NCBI GenBank assembly: GCA_030679805.1
Contig: JAUXST010000175.1
Location: 1-5,054, forward strand
Length of the DNA: 5,054 nt
Source of the DNA: Reyranella sp.
GTDB lineage: Bacteria > Pseudomonadota > Alphaproteobacteria > Reyranellales > Reyranellaceae
Reading direction: 5' to 3'
The number at the start of each line of letters is the position of its first letter. Position 1 is the first letter of the stretch. Made by a program: the position numbers and the translations under genes. This document shows positions 1 to 5,054 of the stretch, in pieces. Below the pieces are notes generated by a model, which was not told the origin of the DNA, searched no databases, and worked only from the letters and a program-made list of their open reading frames with translations.

Positions 1-2
1 AT

Positions 3-446
3 TTCAGCCTCAAGTTGACGGGCGTTTTCGCGATTGCGCTAGAAGGCATGCTCGTCTTCCTGAATCTGGAGACGTTAAGCCACAGCGTCGCGACCAGTGG
101 ATGGCAGCAAGCTTTGAAATCAGACGCGATGGTATTGGCACCAGCATGCGTCTTGATTTTCGTGGCCGGCTGGTGCGCATACACATGGACGCATTCGGTT
201 TCAGCGAAGTGGACGCGGGCCGCTCTTCTCGCACTCGGCATACCTTGCTTGGCGGTTGCGTTCTTTACTCTGGCGGCAGCAATTTTCATGGGTCCCACCA
301 TCATCCCTCCTGCGATCGAGTTCGCGGTGAAGAATTTCGGCGTCATTTGCGTCGCCGCAACGACGCTATGGTCGATTTATTTCGCGGCCAGACACGCTAC
401 ATTCCCCGATCCACTCGATTGGGCAGACAAAAGGAGGAAAGTTTAA
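3..446 (+). CDS. Small multi-pass membrane protein of unknown family, 5' end probably outside the window
   Basis: I do not recognise the family. The frame is open from the left edge (first full codon at 3) to a TAA at 444-446. A TTG at 15 and an ATG at 48 are possible starts, but neither has a convincing ribosome binding site, and the residues before the TTG read naturally into the first hydrophobic segment, so the true start is probably upstream. Counting from the TTG, about four hydrophobic stretches fit membrane helices: roughly residues 2-20, 36-56, 67-93 and 107-123. A basic, soluble C-terminus ends in DKRRKV. Length and layout suggest a small inner-membrane protein, perhaps a transporter subunit or DUF-type protein, but no diagnostic motif is visible. 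Its stop codon directly abuts the next gene's ATG, so the two may be co-transcribed. GC is about 56% over 61-300, lower than the following genes, which hints at a different origin or weaker expression. Confidence 0.6.
   Translation, partial: FSLKLTGVFAIALEGMLVFLNLETLSHSVATSGWQQALKSDAMVLAPACVLIFVAGWCAYTWTHSVSAKWTRAALLALGIPCLAVAFFTLAAAIFMGPTIIPPAIEFAVKNFGVICVAATTLWSIYFAARHATFPDPLDWADKRRKV
431..438 (+). promoter_or_regulatory. Strong ribosome binding site of the CMD-family gene
   Basis: AAGGAGGA lies 8 bases before the ATG at 447 and inside the last codons of the membrane-protein gene. This near-perfect Shine-Dalgarno sequence fixes the start of the CMD-family gene and would let it be translated well whether or not the upstream gene is. 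Confidence 0.8.
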
Positions 447-1001
447 ATGGCCCGCCTGCCCTATCTCGATGTCGATCAGCTTCCGCCCGAACACAAGGAA
501 CTTCTCAAACGGCCGATCAATCTCACTCGGTTGCTCGTCAATTCGCCCGGCATGGCTCGCGCCTTCCATGGTATCGGCGGCTACATCCGCAACAAGAGCA
601 CGCTCGATCCGCGCCTGCGCGAGCTCGCGATCCTCCAGGTCGGCTGGATGGAGAAGTCGGAATACGAATTCACCCATCATGTGAAGATCGGCAAGGAATT
701 CGGCGTCACCGACGATGACATCCAGGCGCTGATGGACGAGACGGTGGGCAAATCCACCAAGCTCGAGCCGCTGGTCAAGGCAATCCTGCGGGGCGCCCGC
801 GAGATGGTGCGCGAACTCGCCATGTCCGACGCCACCTTCGCCGAGATCAAGAAGGATCTCAGCGACGAGCACATGACCGACCTGGTGCTCACCATCGCCT
901 TCTACTGCGCGGTCGTGCGCGTGCTCGCCACCATGAAGATGGACAACGAGCCCTACTACAAGGAAGTCCTGAAGCAGTATCCAATCCCGGGAGTGAGCTG
1001 A
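447..1001 (+). CDS. Carboxymuconolactone decarboxylase (CMD) family protein, AhpD-like fold
   Basis: A 184-residue protein, the usual size for a one-domain CMD-family member. The CMD core is visible: DPRLRELAIL at residues 54-63, then E74, the paired histidines H77-H78, and the turn KEFGVTDDDI that follows in this family. The family includes gamma-carboxymuconolactone decarboxylases and AhpD-type thiol peroxidases. The CxxC pair needed for AhpD peroxidase activity is absent; the matching stretch is WMEKSEYEFTHH. A decarboxylase or related hydrolytic or isomerising role is therefore more likely than peroxide detoxification, but the substrate is unknown. No signal peptide is seen, so it should be cytoplasmic. 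The start is set by a strong Shine-Dalgarno sequence at 431-438. One base separates its TGA from the SDR gene, implying a shared transcript and probably one pathway, perhaps catabolism of an aromatic or other organic acid. The family call is firm; the function is inference. Confidence 0.88.
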   Translation: MARLPYLDVDQLPPEHKELLKRPINLTRLLVNSPGMARAFHGIGGYIRNKSTLDPRLRELAILQVGWMEKSEYEFTHHVKIGKEFGVTDDDIQALMDETVGKSTKLEPLVKAILRGAREMVRELAMSDATFAEIKKDLSDEHMTDLVLTIAFYCAVVRVLATMKMDNEPYYKEVLKQYPIPGVS

Positions 1002-1002
1002 C

Positions 1003-1803
1003 ATGCGCCTCAAAGATCGCGTCGCCATCGTCGTCGGCGCCGGCCAAAGCCCCGGCGAAGGCATGGGCAACGGCCGGGCGGCGGCCCTCACCTTCGCGCG
1101 CGAAGGCGCCAAGGTGCTGTGCGTCGATCACAATCTCAAGTCGGCCCAGGAGACGGTCGAGATGATCGGCGCCAACCAGGGCACGGCCATGGCCTTCAAG
1201 GCCGACGTCACCAAGCAGGCCGAGGTCAAGGCCATGGTCGCCGAGGCGCACGGCCGCTGGGGCCGCATCGACATCCTGCACAACAATGTGGGCGTTTCAC
1301 TCTCCGGCGGCGATGCCGAGCTGCTCGACATCACCGAAGAGGCGTTCGACCGCTGCGTGGCGATCAACCTCAAGAGCTGCATTTTCGCCGCCAAGCACGT
1401 GATCCCGATCATGCGCGCCCAGCAAAGCGGCGTGATCATCAACATCTCCTCGATGGCCGTGATCACCACCTACCCCTACGTCGCCTACAAGGCGACCAAG
1501 GCCGCGATGGTGTCCTTCACCGAGCAACTCGCCTACCAGAACGCCCAGTACGGCATCCGCGCCAACGTCATCCTGCCCGGCCTGATGAACACGCCGATGG
1601 CGGTCGACACCCGTGCCCGCACCTTCAAGAAGACCCGGGCCGAGGTCGAGGCCGAGCGCGATTCCAAAGTGCCGCTGCGCCAGAAGATGGGCACCGGCTG
1701 GGACGTGGCGAACGCTGCCCTGTTCCTCGCCTCGGACGAGGCCAGCTTCGTCACCGGCGTGACCCTGCCGGTGGACGGCGGCGCGAGCGTGCGTCGGGGC
1801 TAG
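1003..1803 (+). CDS. SDR family NAD(P)-dependent oxidoreductase
   Basis: A 266-residue classical short-chain dehydrogenase/reductase, full length. The N-terminal Rossmann fold has a glycine-rich loop at G12-G24. D42 at the end of the second strand (VLCVD) favours NAD(H) over NADP(H). D68 (ADV) packs against the adenine, and N94-N95-V96-G97 is the NNAG motif with Val for Ala. The catalytic tetrad is complete: N122, S149, Y162 and K166 (YKATK), with the usual 13-residue Ser-Tyr spacing. The C-terminus shows the LPG loop, the FLASDEASFVTG segment and the final PVDGG typical of the family. It should interconvert an alcohol and a ketone in the cytoplasm; the substrate cannot be read from sequence. 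A Shine-Dalgarno GGGAG at 989-993, inside the end of the CMD gene, supports the ATG. It is translationally packed with the CMD gene, so the two probably serve one catabolic route. Its last 53 bases overlap the convergent LysR gene. Confidence 0.93.
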   Translation: MRLKDRVAIVVGAGQSPGEGMGNGRAAALTFAREGAKVLCVDHNLKSAQETVEMIGANQGTAMAFKADVTKQAEVKAMVAEAHGRWGRIDILHNNVGVSLSGGDAELLDITEEAFDRCVAINLKSCIFAAKHVIPIMRAQQSGVIINISSMAVITTYPYVAYKATKAAMVSFTEQLAYQNAQYGIRANVILPGLMNTPMAVDTRARTFKKTRAEVEAERDSKVPLRQKMGTGWDVANAALFLASDEASFVTGVTLPVDGGASVRRG

Positions 1804-2668
1804 CGGCCAGAAGCCCACCCAGCACGTCGAGGAAGGCGCGCACCAGGCGCGCGTTCTGCCGTTCCTTGAGAGAAACGACGTGGGCGTAGGTGTAGATCTC
1901 CGCGTCCATCACCGGCAGGGCATGGATGCGCCGATCGGGGATATATTCGGCCTCCGACACGACGCCGAGGCCGATCCCCTTGGCCACCGCCTCGCGGATC
2001 GATTCGCGGCTGCCGATCTCCATCACGACCTTGGGCCGGACGTCCGCCTCACGCATCGCCTGGTCGAAGGCGCGCCGCGTCGTCGAGCCGGCCTCGCGGA
2101 CGATCAACCGCTGGCCCTCCATCTCGCGCGCCCTGAGGCCGCGGCGGCGCGCAAAGGCATGATCGGCTGGGCACATCACCACGACCCGGTGGCGGCGGTA
2201 GGGAATCGCCACCAGCCGCGGATCGGGATCGACATGGGCCAACACCGCCACGTCGGTGCGGTAGTCCAGCAGATCGCGCAGCGTGTCGCGCGAATTGCCG
2301 ACGGTCACTGAAACATAGAGGCCAGGATGGCGCGCATTGAAGGCCGCCAGCATGTCGGTAACGTGATAGGGGCCGACGGCGCCGACGCGCAGATGGCCAG
2401 TCCTGAGGCCGCGCGTCTCGTTCAGGAAGTCGGCGGCCTCCTTCTCGTCGGCGAACAGGCGGCGGCTGATCTCCAGGAGACCGCGGCCGGTCTCGGTAAG
2501 CTCGATGCGCCGGCCGCGCCGGACGAACAGCTCGACGCCGAACTCGCCTTCCAGCGACTTCACCTGCGTCGTGATGGTGGGCTGGCTGACGCCAAGCTCG
2601 CGTGCCGCGGCAGTGAAGCTCAGCCGCCGGGCCACGGCATGGAAGGAGCGGAGCTGGGTGTGCCTCAT
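1751..2668 (-). CDS. LysR-type transcriptional regulator, aminoethylphosphonate-catabolism type
   Basis: A 305-residue LysR-type regulator. The N-terminal winged helix-turn-helix covers residues 1-60: LRSFHAVARRLSFTAAAREL, then SQPTITTQVKSLE with the recognition helix at about 28-38, then GVELFVRRGRRIELTETG. A linker helix (about 62-88) leads to the co-inducer-binding domain, which starts at GHLRVGAVGPY (91-101) and runs to about 290. MRHTQLRSFHAVA and the overall sequence resemble the LysR regulators tied to aminoethylphosphonate use (TIGR03339 type), and the divergent phosphonate genes agree. It probably senses a phosphonate or its breakdown product and controls the operon starting at 2772, and likely itself. 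The ATG at 2668 is chosen because it begins the conserved N-terminus and has a weak TGAGA 9 bases upstream; an in-frame non-ATG start at 2749 would add 27 residues no LysR protein needs. The C-terminus carries a basic tail (RSRRRPPAGSRR) encoded opposite the SDR gene's 3' end. Confidence 0.92.
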   Translation of the reverse strand: MRHTQLRSFHAVARRLSFTAAARELGVSQPTITTQVKSLEGEFGVELFVRRGRRIELTETGRGLLEISRRLFADEKEAADFLNETRGLRTGHLRVGAVGPYHVTDMLAAFNARHPGLYVSVTVGNSRDTLRDLLDYRTDVAVLAHVDPDPRLVAIPYRRHRVVVMCPADHAFARRRGLRAREMEGQRLIVREAGSTTRRAFDQAMREADVRPKVVMEIGSRESIREAVAKGIGLGVVSEAEYIPDRRIHALPVMDAEIYTYAHVVSLKERQNARLVRAFLDVLGGLLAASPDARSRRRPPAGSRR

Positions 2669-2771
2669 ATAGATTTTCTCAATGGATCCCGGCAAGTCTT
2701 TGAATTGGATAAATGTGAGGCCCGGCCGGAAGATTGTCACCAACAACAAGCAATATCGGGAGAAAGCGCAG
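2669..2771. promoter_or_regulatory. Divergent promoter/operator region between the LysR gene and the phosphonate operon
   Basis: This 103-base gap separates the divergently transcribed LysR regulator and alcohol dehydrogenase genes and is clearly more AT-rich than the flanking coding sequence. By the usual LysR arrangement it should hold both promoters and the regulator's binding sites. Two weak dyads fit the T-N11-A style of LysR operators: TTT-N9-AAA at 2699-2713, and ATTG-N14-CAAT at 2733-2754 with a nested TTGT-N8-ACAA at 2734-2749. No good sigma-70 -35/-10 pair with normal spacing is visible on either strand, which would suit a promoter that needs an activator. The function is inferred from layout; the exact sites are guesses. 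Confidence 0.55.
2758..2766 (+). promoter_or_regulatory. Ribosome binding site that sets the alcohol dehydrogenase start at 2772
   Basis: GGGAGAAAG lies just before the ATG at 2772, with GGGAG 9 bases from the start. The alternative in-frame ATG at 2682 has no purine-rich sequence before it. It would also place 30 unconserved residues ahead of the natural N-terminus MWRYRNPVDVKFG. Confidence 0.65.
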
Positions 2772-3884
2772 ATGTGGCGCTACCGTAATCCGGTCGACGT
2801 GAAGTTCGGCGCCGGTGTGTTCGAGACGCTGGGCAAGGTGCTGGCCGGCCGGGCCTATTGCCTGGTGACCTACGACGACGCCAACGGCGGCGGTGTCTTC
2901 GCCGAACTGACGCGCCGCGTCATCGCACTGGCAGACTCCCCCGTCGTCATGGTGCGCAACATCGGCCCCAATCCTGATTTCGCCGGGCTTGCCGACTCCT
3001 GCCGCACCTATGCCACCGCGGCGCGCCCGGTCGAGGCGATCGTGGCGCTGGGCGGCGGCTCGGTGATGGATGCGGCCAAGGTGCTGGCCGCCGCTTCAGG
3101 AGACTTCGACAGGGTCCGTCGCCACCTCGAGACGGGCACCGGAGGCGAGTCGCTTGGCCGGACGCCGATCATCGCTGTTCCGACCACGTCTGGCACGGGC
3201 AGCGAGGTTACCTCGTGGGCCACCGTGTGGGACACCGGGGCGATGAAGAAATACTCGCTGGCGCGCGACACGCTCTATCCCGAAGCAGCGCTGGTCGATC
3301 CGCTGCTGACCACGGGCCTGCCGCGTGCGGTCACCATCAGCACCGGCCTCGATGCGCTCAGCCACGCGCTGGAAAGCATCTGGAACGTGAACGCCAACCC
3401 GGTGTCGGGCTCGCTGGCCGAGGTTGCCGCCCGCGAGGTGCTCGACGCCCTGCCGCTGCTGGCCGACGATCTCAGGAACGAGGCCCTGCGCACCCGCCTC
3501 GCCCGCGCCAGCCTGTTCGCCGGTCTCGCCTTCTCCAATACGCGCACGGCGCTGGCTCACGCGCTCTCCTACCATCTCACGCTGCATCACGGCGTGCCGC
3601 ACGGCATCGCCTGCTCCTTCAGCCTGCCGATGGTGATGCGCGCCGTGGCCGGCTGCGACCCCGCCTGCGACGCCGCGCTGCGCCGCATCTTCGGGCCCGA
3701 CCTCGCAGCAGGTGCCGCGCGGCTGGAAGCCTTCCTGAAGAAGCTCGGCATCTCGCCCGACGCCACCCAGCACGGCATCGCCGCCCGCGACTGGGCGGCA
3801 TTGGTCGACGATGCGCTGGCGGGCGAGCGTGGCCGCAATTTCATCGGACGACGGGAGACGCTGTTGGCCGAAATGGCCGCTTAA
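2772..3884 (+). CDS. Phosphonate-associated iron-containing alcohol dehydrogenase (group III)
   Basis: A 370-residue group III (Fe-type) alcohol dehydrogenase, full length. The N-terminal NAD-binding half carries GGGSVMD (94-100) and PTTSGTGSE (137-145). The C-terminal helical half carries the metal ligands: D194 and H198 in GLDALSHALE, then H263 and H277, the last in GVPHG. The 14-residue H263-H277 spacing equals that of E. coli FucO, so the iron (or zinc) site looks intact. MWRYRNPVDVKFG and the setting beside phnD/phnC fit the phosphonate-metabolism Fe-ADH group (TIGR03405 type), for which I know no firmly established reaction. Plausible roles are oxidising a hydroxyalkylphosphonate such as 2-hydroxyethylphosphonate to phosphonoacetaldehyde, or the reverse, or handling acetaldehyde released after C-P cleavage. 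It is cytoplasmic and is the first gene of the operon, 29 bases ahead of phnD, probably under the divergent LysR regulator. The enzyme class is certain, the subgroup likely, the substrate inferred. Confidence 0.92.
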   Translation: MWRYRNPVDVKFGAGVFETLGKVLAGRAYCLVTYDDANGGGVFAELTRRVIALADSPVVMVRNIGPNPDFAGLADSCRTYATAARPVEAIVALGGGSVMDAAKVLAAASGDFDRVRRHLETGTGGESLGRTPIIAVPTTSGTGSEVTSWATVWDTGAMKKYSLARDTLYPEAALVDPLLTTGLPRAVTISTGLDALSHALESIWNVNANPVSGSLAEVAAREVLDALPLLADDLRNEALRTRLARASLFAGLAFSNTRTALAHALSYHLTLHHGVPHGIACSFSLPMVMRAVAGCDPACDAALRRIFGPDLAAGAARLEAFLKKLGISPDATQHGIAARDWAALVDDALAGERGRNFIGRRETLLAEMAA

Positions 3885-3903
3885 CCAAGAAAAGACGAAC
3901 AAC

Positions 3904-3911
3904 GGAGGAAA
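3904..3911 (+). promoter_or_regulatory. Ribosome binding site of phnD
   Basis: GGAGGAAA precedes the ATG at 3914, with five bases between GGAGG and the start. It separates the phnD start at 3914 from the long upstream open frame, which has no comparable initiation signal. The strong site fits the high expression usual for periplasmic binding proteins. Confidence 0.75.
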
Positions 3912-3913
3912 AA

Positions 3914-4783
3914 ATGACCAGGATGACGCGTCGCGATTTCGGACTTCTCACCGCCGGCACTTTCCTGGCCGGCGCAGGCACCGCCCACGCCCAGCAGGTC
4001 CTCAAGGTCGGACTGATCCCGTCGGAGGATTCGCGGGCCATGCTGGCACAGAGCAAGGACATCCTCGACGCGGTCGAGAAGAATTCCGGCTACAAGGTCC
4101 AGGGCTTCGTCGCCACCGACTACAACGGCGTCATCGAGGCCTTGCGCGCCAAGCACCTCGACATCGCCTACCTCGGGCCGTTCTCCTACGTGCTGGCCAC
4201 CACCGTGACACCGGTCGAGGCCTTCGCCATCGCCGAGACCGCCAAGGCCGGCCGCACCTACTATCGCAGCAAGATCATCGCGCTTAAGTCGAGCGGCATC
4301 AAAGCCCTGGCCGACCTCAAGGGCAAGAACTTCGCCTTCGTCGATCCCGCCTCGACCTCGGGCTACGCCTTTCCGCTCGCGGGCCTGCTGAAAGCCGGCA
4401 TCGAGCCCAAGCGCGACTTCAAGACGGTGATCTTCACCGGCGCGCACGACGCCAATGCGCTGGCCGTGGCCAACGGCAAGGTCGACGCCGCCACCATTGC
4501 CGACCGCATCCTCGACGCCGCCATCGCCAAGGGCCACATCAAGGCCGACCAGATCCAGGTCGTGTGGGAGTCGGCACCGATCCCCGAGTCGCCCATGGTT
4601 TGGCGCAAGGACCTCTCGCCCGAGATGAAGGCCAAGGTGAAGGCCGCCTTCCTGTCGATCAAGGATCTCAACTGGTCCGACCAGGGCAAGCTGAATGGTT
4701 TCAAGGAAACCAACGACCAAGCCTACGACATCGTGCGCGAGACGGCCAAGCTCGCCAACATCGACCTCAAGAAGCAGAAGTAG
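3914..4783 (+). CDS. phnD: Phosphonate ABC transporter, periplasmic substrate-binding protein PhnD
   Basis: A 289-residue periplasmic binding protein of the PhnD family. Residues 1-26 form a Tat signal: TRRDFGL (5-11) is a twin-arginine motif, followed by a short hydrophobic core and an AHA cleavage site before Q27, so the protein is probably exported folded. The mature part shows TDYNGVIEALRAKHLDIAYLGP (about 68-89), DPASTSGY (144-151), whose Ser147-Thr148-Ser149 match the loop holding the phosphonate group in E. coli PhnD, GAHDANALAVANGKVDAAT (176-194) with pocket H178, and VVWESAPIPESPMVWRKDLS. Similarity to E. coli PhnD is strong, though this protein is shorter (E. coli PhnD is about 338 residues). 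The positions of E. coli Glu177 and Asp205, which contact the amino group of 2-aminoethylphosphonate, appear to be Arg198 and Ser226, so the ligand may be another phosphonate; phosphite or phosphate cannot be excluded. It delivers ligand to the PhnC/PhnE transporter; phnC follows after 30 bases. Confidence 0.93.
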   Translation: MTRMTRRDFGLLTAGTFLAGAGTAHAQQVLKVGLIPSEDSRAMLAQSKDILDAVEKNSGYKVQGFVATDYNGVIEALRAKHLDIAYLGPFSYVLATTVTPVEAFAIAETAKAGRTYYRSKIIALKSSGIKALADLKGKNFAFVDPASTSGYAFPLAGLLKAGIEPKRDFKTVIFTGAHDANALAVANGKVDAATIADRILDAAIAKGHIKADQIQVVWESAPIPESPMVWRKDLSPEMKAKVKAAFLSIKDLNWSDQGKLNGFKETNDQAYDIVRETAKLANIDLKKQK

Positions 4784-4798
4784 CCTCAGGATCGGCTC

Positions 4799-4806
4799 AA
4801 GGGAGA
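4799..4806 (+). promoter_or_regulatory. Ribosome binding site of phnC
   Basis: AAGGGAGA ends 7 bases before the ATG at 4814. It sits in the 30-base gap after phnD, which has no terminator-like hairpin, so phnD and phnC share a transcript. It supports 4814 as the authentic phnC start even though that reading frame is interrupted downstream. Confidence 0.7.
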
Positions 4807-4813
4807 TCGGCCC

Positions 4814-5054
4814 ATGATCGAAATCCGCGGCCTCGCGAAATCCTACGGCGACCATCTCGCGCTGAAGGACGTAACGCTCTCGATCCGGCCCGGCGAATTC
4901 GTCGTCGTGCTGGGGCCGTCGGGCGCCGGCAAGTCGAGCTGCTGCGCTGCATCAACCGGCTGATCGAGCCCTCGGCCGGCGACATCGTGGTCGACGGCAC
5001 GTCGCTGTCGTCCAACCGCCGCGACCTGCGCCTGCTTAGGCGCAACGTCGCCAT
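4814..5054 (+). pseudogene. phnC: Phosphonate ABC transporter ATP-binding protein PhnC, frameshifted and cut by the right edge
   Basis: The ATG at 4814 opens a typical ABC ATPase N-terminus: MIEIRGLAKSYGDHLALKDV, then RPGEFVVVLGPSGAGKSS with the Walker A motif at residues 34-42. After S42 (codon 4937-4939) the frame goes wrong and stops at a TGA at 4961-4963, giving only 49 residues. Reading on in the -1 frame from 4942 restores a perfect PhnC continuation, LRCINRLIEPSAGDIVVDG, then RRDLRLLRRNVA at the edge. The simplest repair is one missing C between 4939 and 4940 (AGC-CTG read as AGC-TG), which would restore a Leu codon as expected in GKSxLLR. PhnC powers import of the phosphonate delivered by PhnD through the PhnE permease, which should lie downstream. 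The gene is either a true frameshift mutant or carries a sequencing or assembly error. The Q-loop, signature and Walker B lie outside the window. Confidence 0.88.

Noticed and set aside
447..1001. AhpD alkyl hydroperoxidase annotation for the CMD-family gene
   Set aside because: The catalytic CxxC pair is absent, so peroxidase function is not supported.
1804..1870. Possible terminator after the SDR gene
   Set aside because: This stretch codes for the LysR C-terminal region and shows no stem followed by a T-run.
2682..2771. Alternative ATG at 2682 giving a 400-residue alcohol dehydrogenase
   Set aside because: No ribosome binding site precedes it, the extra 30 residues match nothing in the family, and it would consume the regulatory gap. 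The ATG at 2772 has a good site.
1880..2788. Two long + strand open frames (1880-2311 and 2327-2788) opposite the LysR gene
   Set aside because: They are antisense to a clearly conserved regulator, have low-complexity composition and no motifs or ribosome binding sites. High GC makes such shadow frames common.
3096..3902. Long - strand open frame opposite the alcohol dehydrogenase, and a similar one at 3881-4855 opposite phnD
   Set aside because: Both are antisense to conserved genes and have repetitive G/R/A-rich or H/D/G/L-rich composition typical of shadows of GC-rich coding sequence.
3215..3913. Long in-frame extension upstream of phnD, overlapping the alcohol dehydrogenase gene
   Set aside because: The translation there is Arg/Ala/Gly-rich shadow sequence of the dehydrogenase gene. 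The Tat signal and strong ribosome binding site place the real start at 3914.
4900..4963. Programmed ribosomal frameshifting in phnC
   Set aside because: No A/T-rich slippery heptamer or clear downstream stimulator is visible, and ABC ATPases of this type are not known to use it. A simple deletion or sequence error explains the data better.

Overview
This window looks like a chromosomal segment of a GC-rich proteobacterium, most likely an alphaproteobacterium. That is inferred from strong G/C preference at third codon positions, dense gene packing and the families present; no taxonomic marker is visible. There are no RNA genes, insertion sequences, CRISPR arrays or origins, and no gene-free stretch longer than about 100 bases.

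Left block (about 1-1803, + strand): the end of a small multi-pass membrane protein of unknown family, whose stop codon directly abuts the start of a carboxymuconolactone decarboxylase (CMD)-like protein. One base after that gene begins an NAD-type short-chain dehydrogenase/reductase (SDR). The CMD and SDR genes are almost certainly co-transcribed; their substrate cannot be read from the sequence. The membrane gene has visibly lower GC than its neighbours.

Right block (about 1751-5054): a phosphonate uptake and metabolism locus. A LysR-type regulator on the - strand, of the type linked to aminoethylphosphonate catabolism, runs tail-to-tail into the SDR gene with a 53-base overlap. It is divergent, across a 103-base gap, from an operon on the + strand. 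The operon order is an iron-containing alcohol dehydrogenase of the phosphonate-associated type, then phnD (Tat-exported periplasmic phosphonate-binding protein), then phnC (transport ATPase, cut by the right edge). The permease and any C-P bond-cleaving enzyme would lie beyond the window.

Two points deserve most attention. First, an ungapped comparison with E. coli PhnD (recalled from memory) keeps the phosphonate-holding Ser-Thr-Ser and the pocket His. The two acidic residues that hold the amino group of 2-aminoethylphosphonate appear replaced by Arg198 and Ser226. Together with an alcohol dehydrogenase as first gene, this suggests the locus handles a non-amino phosphonate, for example a hydroxy- or carboxy-alkylphosphonate. 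Second, phnC as given has a one-base deletion right after its Walker A motif, giving a 49-residue product. This is either a real knockout of the transporter or a sequence error.
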